From Humisphaera sp. (GTDB lineage Bacteria; Planctomycetota; Phycisphaerae; Tepidisphaerales; Tepidisphaeraceae), in NCBI GenBank assembly GCA_025351525.1, contig JANXVV010000079.1:1-23225 (forward strand): a DNA stretch of 23,225 nucleotides, written 5' to 3'. Positions 1 through 6,784 of this stretch are shown here, piece after piece. A model generated the notes under the pieces. The model was not told the DNA's origin, did no database searches, and saw only the letters and a list, made by a program, of their open reading frames with translations. Within the stretch, counting starts at the first letter, position 1, and each line of letters starts with the position of its first letter. Made by a program: the position numbers and the translations under genes.

Positions 1-294
1 GAGAATCTCCGGCTTGTCGTTATACAGATGCTCGAAGATCGCCCCATGCCGTTTCCGCAATCGCTGCCGGGCCGTCAACTTCTGGACTTTGCGAAGCAAC
101 GGCGTCCCCAGCCCCTTCACGCGGATCGTCTTCCCCGCGATCTGATAATTCGGATTCCCCGCCGTCAGAGGATCCGCACCCGCGAGCGCAATGGCACACA
201 CCTCATGCCCCAATGCCTCCAGCCCGAGAATATCGTTCACGATGAACGTCTCGCTGGTGCAGGGGAAGGAGTTGATGATGTACCCGATGCGCAT
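1..294 (-). CDS. Glycosyltransferase family 4, N-terminal part (runs off left edge)
   Basis: Reading the minus strand from the ATG at 294 gives 98 open codons to the edge, beginning MRIGYIINSFPCTSETFIVN. This is the usual N-terminus of GT-B fold, family 4 glycosyltransferases of the colanic-acid/exopolysaccharide type (compare YLVNQYPAVSHTFIRREI-like starts): a first beta strand, then the S-x-TFI motif and an acceptor-side Rossmann fold with 'LEALGHEVCAIAL'. The C-terminal nucleotide-sugar half is outside the window. It lies 100 bp downstream of the family 2 glycosyltransferase on the same strand and is separated from it by a repeat element, so it is probably the fourth gene of a polysaccharide assembly/export cluster. 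No clear Shine-Dalgarno site precedes the ATG. The family is confident; the sugar donor and acceptor cannot be told. Confidence 0.75.
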   Translation of the reverse strand, partial: MRIGYIINSFPCTSETFIVNDILGLEALGHEVCAIALAGADPLTAGNPNYQIAGKTIRVKGLGTPLLRKVQKLTARQRLRKRHGAIFEHLYNDKPEIL

Positions 295-301
295 AAAATC
301 A

Positions 302-376
302 AGTTGCCAGTTGTTAGTTGCCAGTTGTTAGTAAATGCAGTTGTCCGGTGCATTTCACTGGCAACTGGCAACTTCC
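302..376. repeat. Inverted-repeat element, family C, copy 1
   Basis: The left arm holds two tandem 14-bp copies of AGTTGCCAGTTGTT (302-315 and 316-329). The right arm at 357-376 reads ACTGGCAACTGGCAACTTCC, the inverse of the same unit. The element fills the gap between two glycosyltransferase genes. A related element lies at 2663-2789. Confidence 0.75.
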
Positions 377-394
377 TCCTCTTACAACTTCCTT

Positions 395-1261
395 TCACCC
401 CCACTGCTTCTTCCTGCTCCCATGCCATTGAATGAAGCACATGGCGATGGGGAAGCAGAACTCTTTCCAGTTCCGCAATTTTCGCTTCATGAACGCGTCG
501 ACGATGATGGCGTATCGGCCGGGTTGTATCAAATCGCGCAGCATCTGCCGAAACGTGTAAGGCCAACCGAGCTGCGCCCAACCCATCGCGAAGCTGCCGT
601 TGCGGTCGTAGAGTTGCTTCCAGGTGTAGTCGTGCCCGTGATAGCTTAACGCGGATTCCACCTGCATCATGCGGAAGCCATTCCGGTGCAGTTTGACCTG
701 CATCACGCGATCCTCAATCGCTTCGACATCGCCAAACCGCAATTTTTCCCATGTCGCCCGGCGGAGAGCCAGGTCGGCGCAGCTCAATCCGATATTCCCG
801 TTCGCCCGATCGAATCGAATCGCGACGGTGCGCAGCCAGGAGCCATGGTAGTCCCAATAAAACGTGTACCCACCGGGTGGCTCGGCCTGTTCACCAATCG
901 TCGCATCGGCTTTATTTTCGAGGATCGGTCGAACCAGACCTTGAAGCCATTGCGCGTTGGACGGCACCACATCCTGGCTGATGGTGACGATCACTTCACC
1001 GCGACAGTTCTCAAACAGCGCATCGCGGGCCGATCCGAATTTAAATTTTTTCGGCTTGTACGGGACGACTCGAGCCCCCTGCTCGATGGCGTATTGATCG
1101 GTGCCATCCCTGCTCGCGGAATCGAGTAAGACCACCTCGAAAGGCCAAGGAACTTGCTGGGCTTTGAGAGCAGCCATCACCTCGTGAAATAACCGGCCCG
1201 CGTTGCGCGTGAGGATGCCGATGGACACTTTGGGCGAGGGGTTCGTTGAATCGAAAGGCAT
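395..1261 (-). CDS. Glycosyltransferase family 2 (GT-A fold)
   Basis: A 288-residue protein with the family 2 layout. 'KVSIGILTRNAG' (11-22) is the first strand, 'VVLLDSASRDGT' (43-54) carries the nucleotide-binding Asp of the DSxSxDGT motif, and 'TISQDVVP' (93-100) is the position of the metal-binding D-x-D-like motif, here S-Q-D as in rhamnosyltransferase-like members. A later 'VEAIEDRVM' fits the acidic catalytic-base region. It should transfer a sugar from a nucleotide donor to a lipid-linked glycan at the cytoplasmic membrane. It lies 54 bp downstream of the Wzt-like ATPase, in the same direction, so it is probably part of that polysaccharide operon. The start at 1261 is chosen because homology begins about 11 residues in; there is no good Shine-Dalgarno site. 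The donor sugar is unknown. Confidence 0.88.
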   Translation of the reverse strand: MPFDSTNPSPKVSIGILTRNAGRLFHEVMAALKAQQVPWPFEVVLLDSASRDGTDQYAIEQGARVVPYKPKKFKFGSARDALFENCRGEVIVTISQDVVPSNAQWLQGLVRPILENKADATIGEQAEPPGGYTFYWDYHGSWLRTVAIRFDRANGNIGLSCADLALRRATWEKLRFGDVEAIEDRVMQVKLHRNGFRMMQVESALSYHGHDYTWKQLYDRNGSFAMGWAQLGWPYTFRQMLRDLIQPGRYAIIVDAFMKRKLRNWKEFCFPIAMCFIQWHGSRKKQWG

Positions 1262-1283
1262 TAAGATAATTCGGGATGATTCC

Positions 1284-1310
1284 GTAGCCTGGGCTACCGG
1301 CCCATGCTAC
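1284..1310. repeat. Short palindromic repeat, family B, copy 1
   Basis: An imperfect palindrome of 27 bp with arms GTAGCCTGGGC and GCCCATGCTAC around TACCG. It lies in the 54-bp gap between the Wzt-like and GT2 genes. A similar unit occurs at 12481-12507. Confidence 0.6.
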
Positions 1311-1315
1311 ATTTT

Positions 1316-2656
1316 TTAAGCCGCACGATCTCGGGCGTCGCTGCGGCTTGCGGCGCCCGGCGTCTTACTGACGACGGGAACCGGATCGGCCTCGACCGGC
1401 AACTGCGGAGCGGGGACGGGTTGGCCCCAGTCGTGCATCAGCCCAAACACGCCGGGGATCGGAACCTGTTCATTGACGACGAACCGCACTTTCTTCAACG
1501 TGTCGAGAGCCTGCCCGCTGTCGGCATTGCTGATCGTCACGCTCCAGGCATACACATTGGGTTCGACCAGCAGCGAGTGAATTTTCAGATCGACATGGCC
1601 GGTGCCTTCGATCGGGTCCATGACGAACTTCCCCGCCGCCGTGCTGCACGCGGCGGCAACATAGTCCTCCGTCGCCCAGAGCAGCTCGACATTGAATTCC
1701 GGTTTCGCAATCCGTTCGCGCGCATGATAGTGAATGCGAACCGTTTGCGCGTCGCCCGTGCCAAACACCTCGCAGGGTTCACCGGCGGCGTCCAGCAGTT
1801 GCGCGCCGGTGATCGCCAGGCTGCTCTCCGGTTTGCTGACCAGTTCGATCGCCGCCTGCTTTTCCTGTTCGATCTTGATTTTCTCACCGACGATGCGGTG
1901 ATATTCCTCGATCACTTTGATCGTCGGTCCCTGCATCATCGCCTGTCCCTTGTAGAGCATCAGGCAACTCTGGCAGAGATTGCGAACCTCGGAAAGATTG
2001 TGGCTGACCAGGATCATCGTCACGCCGTTGCGCAACATCTTGTTCATCCGGTTCAGGCAGCGATTGCGGAACTCGGTATCGCCGACGGCCAGCACTTCAT
2101 CGACCAGCATGACATCCGGCTCGATGAACGCCGAGACCGCGAACCCCAGCCGCACCGCCATGCCGCTACTGTAGCGTTTGACGGGCGTGTCGATGAACTC
2201 GGCGACGCCGGCGAATTCGACGATGTCGTTGAACTTGCTCGCCACTTCCTTGCGAGTCATGCCGAGGATCGAACCGTTCAGATAGATATTCTCGCGGCCA
2301 GTCAGATCGGGATGAAATCCCGCGCCGACTTCAATCAGCGCGCTGAGTCGGCCGCGCACGCGATACGTCCCGCGCTCGGGGCGGAGAATGCCGCTGAGGA
2401 GTTTCAGCGTGGTGCTTTTACCCGATCCGTTCGGGCCGATGATCCCCATCGATTCGCCCTTGTGCAGCTTGAAACTGACGTCCTGCACGGCCCAGAATTC
2501 CTGGCTCTTGAGCGCGATTTCCTCCGCCGTCTGCTTCTTGCCGAAGGGCCAGCATTTTTTGGCCATCGCCGGAATGAAGTCGCGCAAGCTCGTGTGCTGC
2601 TCGCCACGGGCGAACTTTTTATAGACGTGGTCGAATTCAATGACGGGATCGGGCAT
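1316..2656 (-). CDS. wzt: Polysaccharide ABC transporter ATP-binding protein with C-terminal Wzt-like domain
   Basis: A protein of 446 residues that powers export of a lipid-linked polysaccharide through the neighbouring permease. The nucleotide-binding domain shows Walker A GPNGSGKST (74-82), signature YSSGMAVRL (162-170), Walker B DVMLVDE (181-187) and switch His219. After about residue 265 a second domain rich in beta strands follows; in Wzt proteins this part binds the finished glycan and couples chain termination to export. The reading frame stays open to 2770, but those 38 extra codons translate a repeat element (family C), while homology begins at MPDPVIEFDHVYKKF, so the start at 2656 is preferred. 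The permease gene lies upstream on the same strand. The gene name follows the O-antigen prototype; teichoic-acid-type TagH is the other well-known relative. Confidence 0.9.
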   Translation of the reverse strand: MPDPVIEFDHVYKKFARGEQHTSLRDFIPAMAKKCWPFGKKQTAEEIALKSQEFWAVQDVSFKLHKGESMGIIGPNGSGKSTTLKLLSGILRPERGTYRVRGRLSALIEVGAGFHPDLTGRENIYLNGSILGMTRKEVASKFNDIVEFAGVAEFIDTPVKRYSSGMAVRLGFAVSAFIEPDVMLVDEVLAVGDTEFRNRCLNRMNKMLRNGVTMILVSHNLSEVRNLCQSCLMLYKGQAMMQGPTIKVIEEYHRIVGEKIKIEQEKQAAIELVSKPESSLAITGAQLLDAAGEPCEVFGTGDAQTVRIHYHARERIAKPEFNVELLWATEDYVAAACSTAAGKFVMDPIEGTGHVDLKIHSLLVEPNVYAWSVTISNADSGQALDTLKKVRFVVNEQVPIPGVFGLMHDWGQPVPAPQLPVEADPVPVVSKTPGAASRSDARDRAA

Positions 2657-2662
2657 AAGAGT

Positions 2663-2789
2663 AGTTGTTAGTGGAAAGTTGTTAGTGGTTAGTTGTCTAT
2701 TATCAATTGCCGAGTCGCATCGCCAGTGAACGATCCAATGGAGCCTTCCGCATTTACTAACCACTGGCAACTACCAACTGGCAACTTCC
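2663..2789. repeat. Inverted-repeat element, family C, copy 2
   Basis: The left arm (2663-2695) has repeated AGTTGTTAGTGG units; the right arm (2756-2789) carries ACTAACCACTGGC and a CCAACTGGCAACTTCC tail. It fills the gap between the permease stop and the ATPase start, and it reads through as a false N-terminal extension of the ATPase. Confidence 0.75.
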
Positions 2790-3620
2790 TCAAACATACT
2801 CCGCAAACTTAAATTCCGCTTCGTGAAACATTCGCCAGCCACCGACGAAAACAATCAGTGCCAGGATCGCGGCGGTCGCTAAACCGAGCGGATCGTTCAA
2901 TGGATGGCCCATGAGGCAATCGCGGTAGGCATTCAGAATGCCAACCATCGGATTTAACTGAATCAACCATTTCAGAGCGGGATGATGCTCGAAGTGGAAC
3001 TGGTAACCGATGTTCGTGCCGAAGAACCAGAACTGGAGCACGAAGGTCATCAGATATTTCACATCGCGGAAGAAGAGGTTGGCCATGGAGATGATCAGTG
3101 CCAGGCCGGCCGCGAGAAACAATTGAATGATCAACACGAGCGGCAGGAGAACCAAGTGCCTGCTGATCGACACTCGCGGGTCGGTAATGACATAAAAGAG
3201 ATAGACGGGAATGAAAATCGACAGTGAAACGCTGAAATCGACCAGCGCCCCGGCCACCGTGCCGAGCGGGAACACTTCACGCGGGAAGTATATTTTCGTC
3301 ACCAGTCGGCTGTTGCGGGTCAGGCTTTCAACGCTTGAGGCGAGAATCGAGTTGAAGAGCGTCCAGGGGATCACTCCTGATAAAATGAACAGGAAAAACG
3401 GGATGTTGTCATATTTTTCCGGGTCGACCGTACCCCCCAGCACCGCAAATTTGAAGACGACAAACAGCACGAGGGTTTGGGCCAACGGCATGAGAAATGC
3501 CCAGGCAACCCCGAGCAGAGATTGCTTGTAGCGGACGCGGATATCACGCCAAGCCAGCATGGCCAGCAGGCCGCGATAGCGCACCAGTTCACCGAACATT
3601 TCACCCATGACTGCCATCAT
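2790..3620 (-). CDS. wzm: ABC-2 type polysaccharide export permease (Wzm-like)
   Basis: A 276-residue integral membrane protein with six likely membrane segments and the ABC-2 permease hallmarks: an N-terminal cytoplasmic stretch 'LAWRDIRVRYKQSLLGVAWAF', a central 'VIPWTLFNSILASSVESLTRNSRLVTKIYFPREVFPL' region (the conserved coupling segment of O-antigen/teichoic permeases), and a C-terminal 'LNPMVGILNAYRDCLMG' motif. It forms the channel for export of a lipid-linked glycan, with the Wzt-like ATPase encoded next on the same strand. The start at 3620 is backed by GGAGG at 3630-3634, nine bases upstream; in-frame ATGs at 3617 and 3608 are alternatives. As the most upstream member, its promoter should lie within 3636-3963. 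Confidence 0.9.
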   Translation of the reverse strand: MMAVMGEMFGELVRYRGLLAMLAWRDIRVRYKQSLLGVAWAFLMPLAQTLVLFVVFKFAVLGGTVDPEKYDNIPFFLFILSGVIPWTLFNSILASSVESLTRNSRLVTKIYFPREVFPLGTVAGALVDFSVSLSIFIPVYLFYVITDPRVSISRHLVLLPLVLIIQLFLAAGLALIISMANLFFRDVKYLMTFVLQFWFFGTNIGYQFHFEHHPALKWLIQLNPMVGILNAYRDCLMGHPLNDPLGLATAAILALIVFVGGWRMFHEAEFKFAEYV

Positions 3621-3627
3621 TCTATAC

Positions 3628-3634
3628 GTCCTCC
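3628..3634 (-). promoter_or_regulatory. Ribosome binding site of the Wzm-like gene
   Basis: GGAGGAC on the minus strand, with nine bases between GGAGG and the ATG at 3620. It is one of the few strong Shine-Dalgarno sites in the window and decides the start. Confidence 0.6.
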
Positions 3635-3829
3635 GGCACTATCTTAGGCGGTTTGTCCGGTTTGCGTAACCGAAGTTCACCGACCGAAGGCTCGCCGTGC
3701 AAACATCATCGACCTTTCGCCCATCGGCGTTCAAGGCCGAATCGGTGAATTCCGGGGCGATTTATCGGCATTTCGAAGTTATCGGACGTATCAAATGCGA
3801 CAGCGGAGCATTTAAGAGAATCAAAAGCA

Positions 3830-3906
3830 TGTCATCCTGAGGTACTCCGAAGGATCTCGTTTCACCGACAAAAAATGCAGATTCTTCGGAGTACCTCAGA
3901 ATGACA
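3830..3906. repeat. Inverted-repeat element, family D
   Basis: Two 28-bp arms (3830-3857 and 3879-3906) are inverse copies with two mismatches, built on TGTCATCCTGAGGTACTCCG. The loop is 21 bp. It lies downstream of ispH. This unit resembles the TCATCCTGAG-type dispersed repeats known from several bacterial phyla. Confidence 0.85.
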
Positions 3907-3963
3907 ATTTAGCGATCAGCTCAAAGCAAGCCATCCATGACCTCGACGATCCTGCCTGAACAT

Positions 3964-4902
3964 TCAAGCCAACACCGCCAAGCTCCGCAACGACTTCGGC
4001 AGCGAGAACGACACATCCTCTTCCACCAACGTCCGGGTTTCGACGACGCCGTTGAACTCGACTTTGAGCCGTTCGATCAACCCGTTGACAAGGTGATCCG
4101 GTGCCGATGCTCCTGCCGTCACCAACACCGCTTGTTTGCCCTTCAGCCAGGCCGGATCCATCTCGGCGGCATCGTCGATCAGATAACCGGGAATGCCGTT
4201 CGCATCGGCGGTTTCGACCAGCCGCTTGGAGTTCGAGCTGTTCTTACTCCCAATCACCAACACCAGTTCCACCTCCGGCGACAACACGCTCACCGCGTTC
4301 TGCCGATTCGTCGTCGCATAGCAAATGTCTTCCTTCGGCGGGGAAATGATGTGCGGAAACTTCACCTTCAACGCATCCACAATCCGATTCGCATCATAAA
4401 TACTCAACGTGGTTTGCGTCACATACGCCAACTTGCGGTCGGCGGGAATGTTCAGCTTCTCCACTTCCTCCGGTGACTCCACCACCAGCATCGAATCCGG
4501 TGCTTCCCCAATGGTGCCGATCGCCTCATCGTGATTTTTATGGCCGATGAAGATGATCAGGTAACCGTCCTTCGCAAATCGCAGCACTTCAAGATGCACC
4601 TTGGTGACCAGCGGACAGGTGGCGTCCACCTCCACCAGTTGCCGATCTTTCGACTGCCGTCGCACGTCCGGGGAGATGCCGTGCGCGCTGTAGACGACGA
4701 CACCGCCTTCGGGGACTTCTTCAATATAGTTGACGAACGTCACGCCCCGCTGCTCGAAATCCTGCACGACGTGCTTGTTGTGGACGATCTCGTGAAACAC
4801 ATAGATCGGCGAGCCCTTGAGCTCGAGCACCTGGTTGACGCAGTCGATCGCCATGTTCACCCCGGCACAGAAGCCGCGCGGGTTGGCGAGAATAATTTTC
4901 AT
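3964..4902 (-). CDS. ispH: 4-hydroxy-3-methylbut-2-enyl diphosphate reductase
   Basis: The last enzyme of the MEP pathway, which reduces HMBPP to isopentenyl and dimethylallyl diphosphate with a 4Fe-4S cluster in the cytoplasm. With the start at 4902 the protein has 312 residues, and its key residues fall on almost the same numbers as in E. coli IspH: Cys12 (GFCAGV), His41, His74 (SAHGISP), Cys96 (DATCPLVTKVH), His124 and Glu126, and Cys194 (DICYATTNRQ, Cys197 in E. coli). That agreement favours 4902 over the in-frame ATG at 4926. Neither start has a clear Shine-Dalgarno site. A TATAAT box lies upstream at 4980-4985. It appears to be transcribed alone, bounded by repeat elements on both sides. 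Confidence 0.97.
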   Translation of the reverse strand: MKIILANPRGFCAGVNMAIDCVNQVLELKGSPIYVFHEIVHNKHVVQDFEQRGVTFVNYIEEVPEGGVVVYSAHGISPDVRRQSKDRQLVEVDATCPLVTKVHLEVLRFAKDGYLIIFIGHKNHDEAIGTIGEAPDSMLVVESPEEVEKLNIPADRKLAYVTQTTLSIYDANRIVDALKVKFPHIISPPKEDICYATTNRQNAVSVLSPEVELVLVIGSKNSSNSKRLVETADANGIPGYLIDDAAEMDPAWLKGKQAVLVTAGASAPDHLVNGLIERLKVEFNGVVETRTLVEEDVSFSLPKSLRSLAVLA

Positions 4903-4979
4903 GGGCGGGGTATTGGAAGGCTTCATTGAGGGTCTACGCTCCGGGTTACGCCGCGGTTTGCTGGCCGAGGCAACGGAGA

Positions 4980-4985
4980 ATTATA
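4980..4985 (-). promoter_or_regulatory. Possible -10 box of ispH
   Basis: A perfect TATAAT on the minus strand, about 78 bases upstream of the preferred ispH start. The best -35 candidate at 16 bp spacing is GTGCAA, only three of six matches, so the call is tentative. Confidence 0.35.
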
Positions 4986-5024
4986 GTCAGGGTGAGTGAT
5001 TTTGCACGAATTGCGCTTCTGGCT

Positions 5025-5184
5025 TTCCGGTCCCCTCCCCCCATGTACTCATGGGGGGAGGGTTAGGGTGAGGGGTATTTCTTCGTGGCGAGAAAACGTT
5101 CCATTCCTCGACTCGGCAGAGGCAAAAGGCAAGACCCCTTACCCTAACCCTCCCCCCCGGCGTACCGGGGGGAGGGGACCGGAA
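5025..5184. repeat. Nested inverted-repeat element, family E
   Basis: The arms at 5025-5076 and 5134-5184 are inverse copies of each other, with TTCCGGTCCCCTCCCCC at one end and GAGGGTTAGGGTGAGGGGT at the other. Each arm also has its own small hairpin (CCCCCCATG..CATGGGGGG and CCCCCCCGG..CCGGGGGG). It sits between ispH and the acyltransferase, both on the minus strand. Confidence 0.85.
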
Positions 5185-5208
5185 TTTTCAAATGCGATGG
5201 CCCAGCTT

Positions 5209-6456
5209 TTACCGCTGCAATTTGGCTTGGGATCGCCGAGCTGTAATTCGTTTTCGGAAGTTCAAGGCGGGTTTCTCGATCGCGTAGTACATTGCCGCGC
5301 CGATGGCGATCGAGAACATCAGATAGACAAAGACCATGATCGGAAAATGCAACGGCGAATCCCACAACTTAATGCGGTTGCGCGCTTTCATGACCATCAA
5401 CTGGGCGAGAGGTTGATGCCATAGATAGATGGAATAGCTCCAGATTCCGACATGGGCCAAAAAGCGTACCGGGAGGCTGACGTGTCGATCGACGGTTGCC
5501 GATTTCCACTGCCCGGCCCACCAGGCCAGCAGGACGAATCCCGTGCAACCCAGCGCGGCCAGCGTGTAACCCCAGATGACCAGGAACGGAGGTGACTCTT
5601 CCCTACGCAGTGCTGTCGGAAGCAGAGCGCTTAAACTTGCGATCAGAATGACCAGCCAGTATCGCATCAACTTTTCAACCCCCGCCCGAAACTGCACCAC
5701 GAAGTACGCCGCCAGTACACCGAACATCGGTTCATCGATCCGCAGATGGGTGGGGAAATAATTTCGCCAGGGGTCGTATTGATTGGCCGTCGCCGGTGCG
5801 TTGGCGTAACGAAAGCCGAAGCAGATGATGGCGATCGCGAGCACGATCCAAGGCAGGCTTCTGATGGGTCCGCCGTTTTTGCCGTCCCCCAGTTTCAACG
5901 AGATCAGCAAAAGGATCGGAAAGATCAGGTAAAAATGGACGATGGAGACCAATGTCCAGGTCTGAATCACCGCACCCGCCCCAAATCCGGGATCGACGTA
6001 ATTCTGCACATGGGCTAAATAGGGCCACATGTTCAGCAGCCTTGCCGGAGTCGTGGTCATTTCCTCCAAACCGGCCGGCATCAAGTGAAATCGTTGGACG
6101 AAGTGATACCACTGCCAGCCGAACAGCACGACAAGGAAATAAGACGGCCACAGCCGCAACGCCCGCCTGAGATAGAATCGCCCGACCGCGAGGGTGCCGG
6201 TGGATTGATGTTCGCTGAGCAGTAATTTGCCGATGAGGAAACCGCTGAGTACATAGAACAGATCGACACCGATCAAACCCATCTGGCGAAAGATGAACCA
6301 GACCCGCCATGCAATCGCATGATCGTCAATGCGGAACGGGATATGGCCGTAAAGCACAAGTAAAATGGCAAAGGCTCGAAGAACGTCGAGGCTCCATACA
6401 CGGTTGGCGTCGAGCGGGAGCAACCCGCGTGCGGGCGAGCAGGCAGGTGGGGGCAC
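5209..6456 (-). CDS. Acyltransferase 3 family membrane protein (start uncertain)
   Basis: An integral membrane O-acyltransferase of the acyltransferase-3 family (OafA/NodX type), which usually adds acetyl or other acyl groups to surface sugars. The family core begins 'RVWSLDVLRAFAILLVLYGHIPF' with the conserved His (about residue 38 here), followed by 'GVDLFYVLSGFLIGKLL', 'FYLRRALRLWPSYFLVVLF' and further hydrophobic segments to about ten in all. The frame is open to 6669, but the first part (about 6605-6669) translates a family A repeat, so that GTG start is doubtful. In-frame alternatives are GTG at 6456 (415 residues, used here) and TTG at 6423; neither has a strong ribosome site. Its neighbours include glycosyltransferases, so polysaccharide decoration is a fair guess, but the substrate is unknown. 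Confidence 0.85.
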   Translation of the reverse strand: MPPPACSPARGLLPLDANRVWSLDVLRAFAILLVLYGHIPFRIDDHAIAWRVWFIFRQMGLIGVDLFYVLSGFLIGKLLLSEHQSTGTLAVGRFYLRRALRLWPSYFLVVLFGWQWYHFVQRFHLMPAGLEEMTTTPARLLNMWPYLAHVQNYVDPGFGAGAVIQTWTLVSIVHFYLIFPILLLISLKLGDGKNGGPIRSLPWIVLAIAIICFGFRYANAPATANQYDPWRNYFPTHLRIDEPMFGVLAAYFVVQFRAGVEKLMRYWLVILIASLSALLPTALRREESPPFLVIWGYTLAALGCTGFVLLAWWAGQWKSATVDRHVSLPVRFLAHVGIWSYSIYLWHQPLAQLMVMKARNRIKLWDSPLHFPIMVFVYLMFSIAIGAAMYYAIEKPALNFRKRITARRSQAKLQR

Positions 6457-6604
6457 TTTGAGAGTGGATGTTGCAACTGCGAAAATTTTGCACCTCTGAA
6501 AACCTGTCTGCGTATCGGAAGGCTTGGATTGTATACCGTAACTGTCGACGGAGGATAAGTCACGATGGAGCCGTCGGTTCTCGCGCTTTGATACGTAGAA
6601 CAAC

Positions 6605-6669
6605 GTGGCATGGGCGTCTCGCCCATGCATTTTTCCGATCAAAAAACATGGGCGAGACGCCCATGCCAC
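6605..6669. repeat. Inverted-repeat element, family A, copy 1
   Basis: The left arm GTGGCATGGGCGTCTCGCCC and right arm GGGCGAGACGCCCATGCCAC are inverse, around a short A/T-rich loop. Each arm also contains the small palindrome GGGCGTCTCGCCC / GGGCGAGACGCCC. Related copies occur at 12617-12683 and 16119-16184, and a half copy at 21864-21887. Confidence 0.9.
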
Positions 6670-6709
6670 CTAATTTTAAAAGCCCCGGCGAATTCCGCAG
6701 TTCAATATT

Positions 6710-6754
6710 CGCTCAAGTCTTATGATCGAACCGAATGCCCGCTTCACTTGAGCG
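6710..6754. promoter_or_regulatory. Inverted repeat upstream of the GT4 gene
   Basis: Perfect 9-bp arms CGCTCAAGT (6710-6718) and ACTTGAGCG (6746-6754), 27 bp apart, ending 30 bp before the GT4 start. It could be an operator or a hairpin in the leader. It is unlike the dispersed repeat families in this window. Confidence 0.35.
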
Positions 6755-6784
6755 CACGGCGTCCGTGGTCGATAACACATCAAC

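Larger units (their letters stand above)
3621..3963. other. Intergenic region between ispH and the polysaccharide cluster
   Basis: A gap of 343 bp. It holds the ribosome site at 3628-3634 and the family D element at 3830-3906. I see no convincing open frame, tRNA or consensus promoter in the rest. The promoter of the wzm-wzt-GT cluster is expected here. Confidence 0.5.
6457..6784. other. Divergent intergenic region, acyltransferase / glycosyltransferase
   Basis: About 328 bp between two genes that point away from each other, so it should hold promoters for both. It contains the family A element (6605-6669) and a 9-bp inverted repeat (6710-6754). No separate gene is supported. Confidence 0.5.

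Noticed and set aside
1304..2671. 455-residue plus-strand frame rich in His, Asp and Arg
   Set aside because: It is the antisense shadow of the Wzt-like ATPase, whose motifs are unmistakable; no domain is seen in the plus-strand product.
3621..3963. A small RNA or tRNA in the gap before ispH
   Set aside because: No tRNA-like T-loop or cloverleaf could be traced; the only strong structure is the family D inverted repeat.
5025..5184. Replication origin or telomere-like G-rich repeat
   Set aside because: The GGGTTAGGGTGAGGGG stretch is not a tandem array; it is one arm of a dispersed inverted-repeat element.
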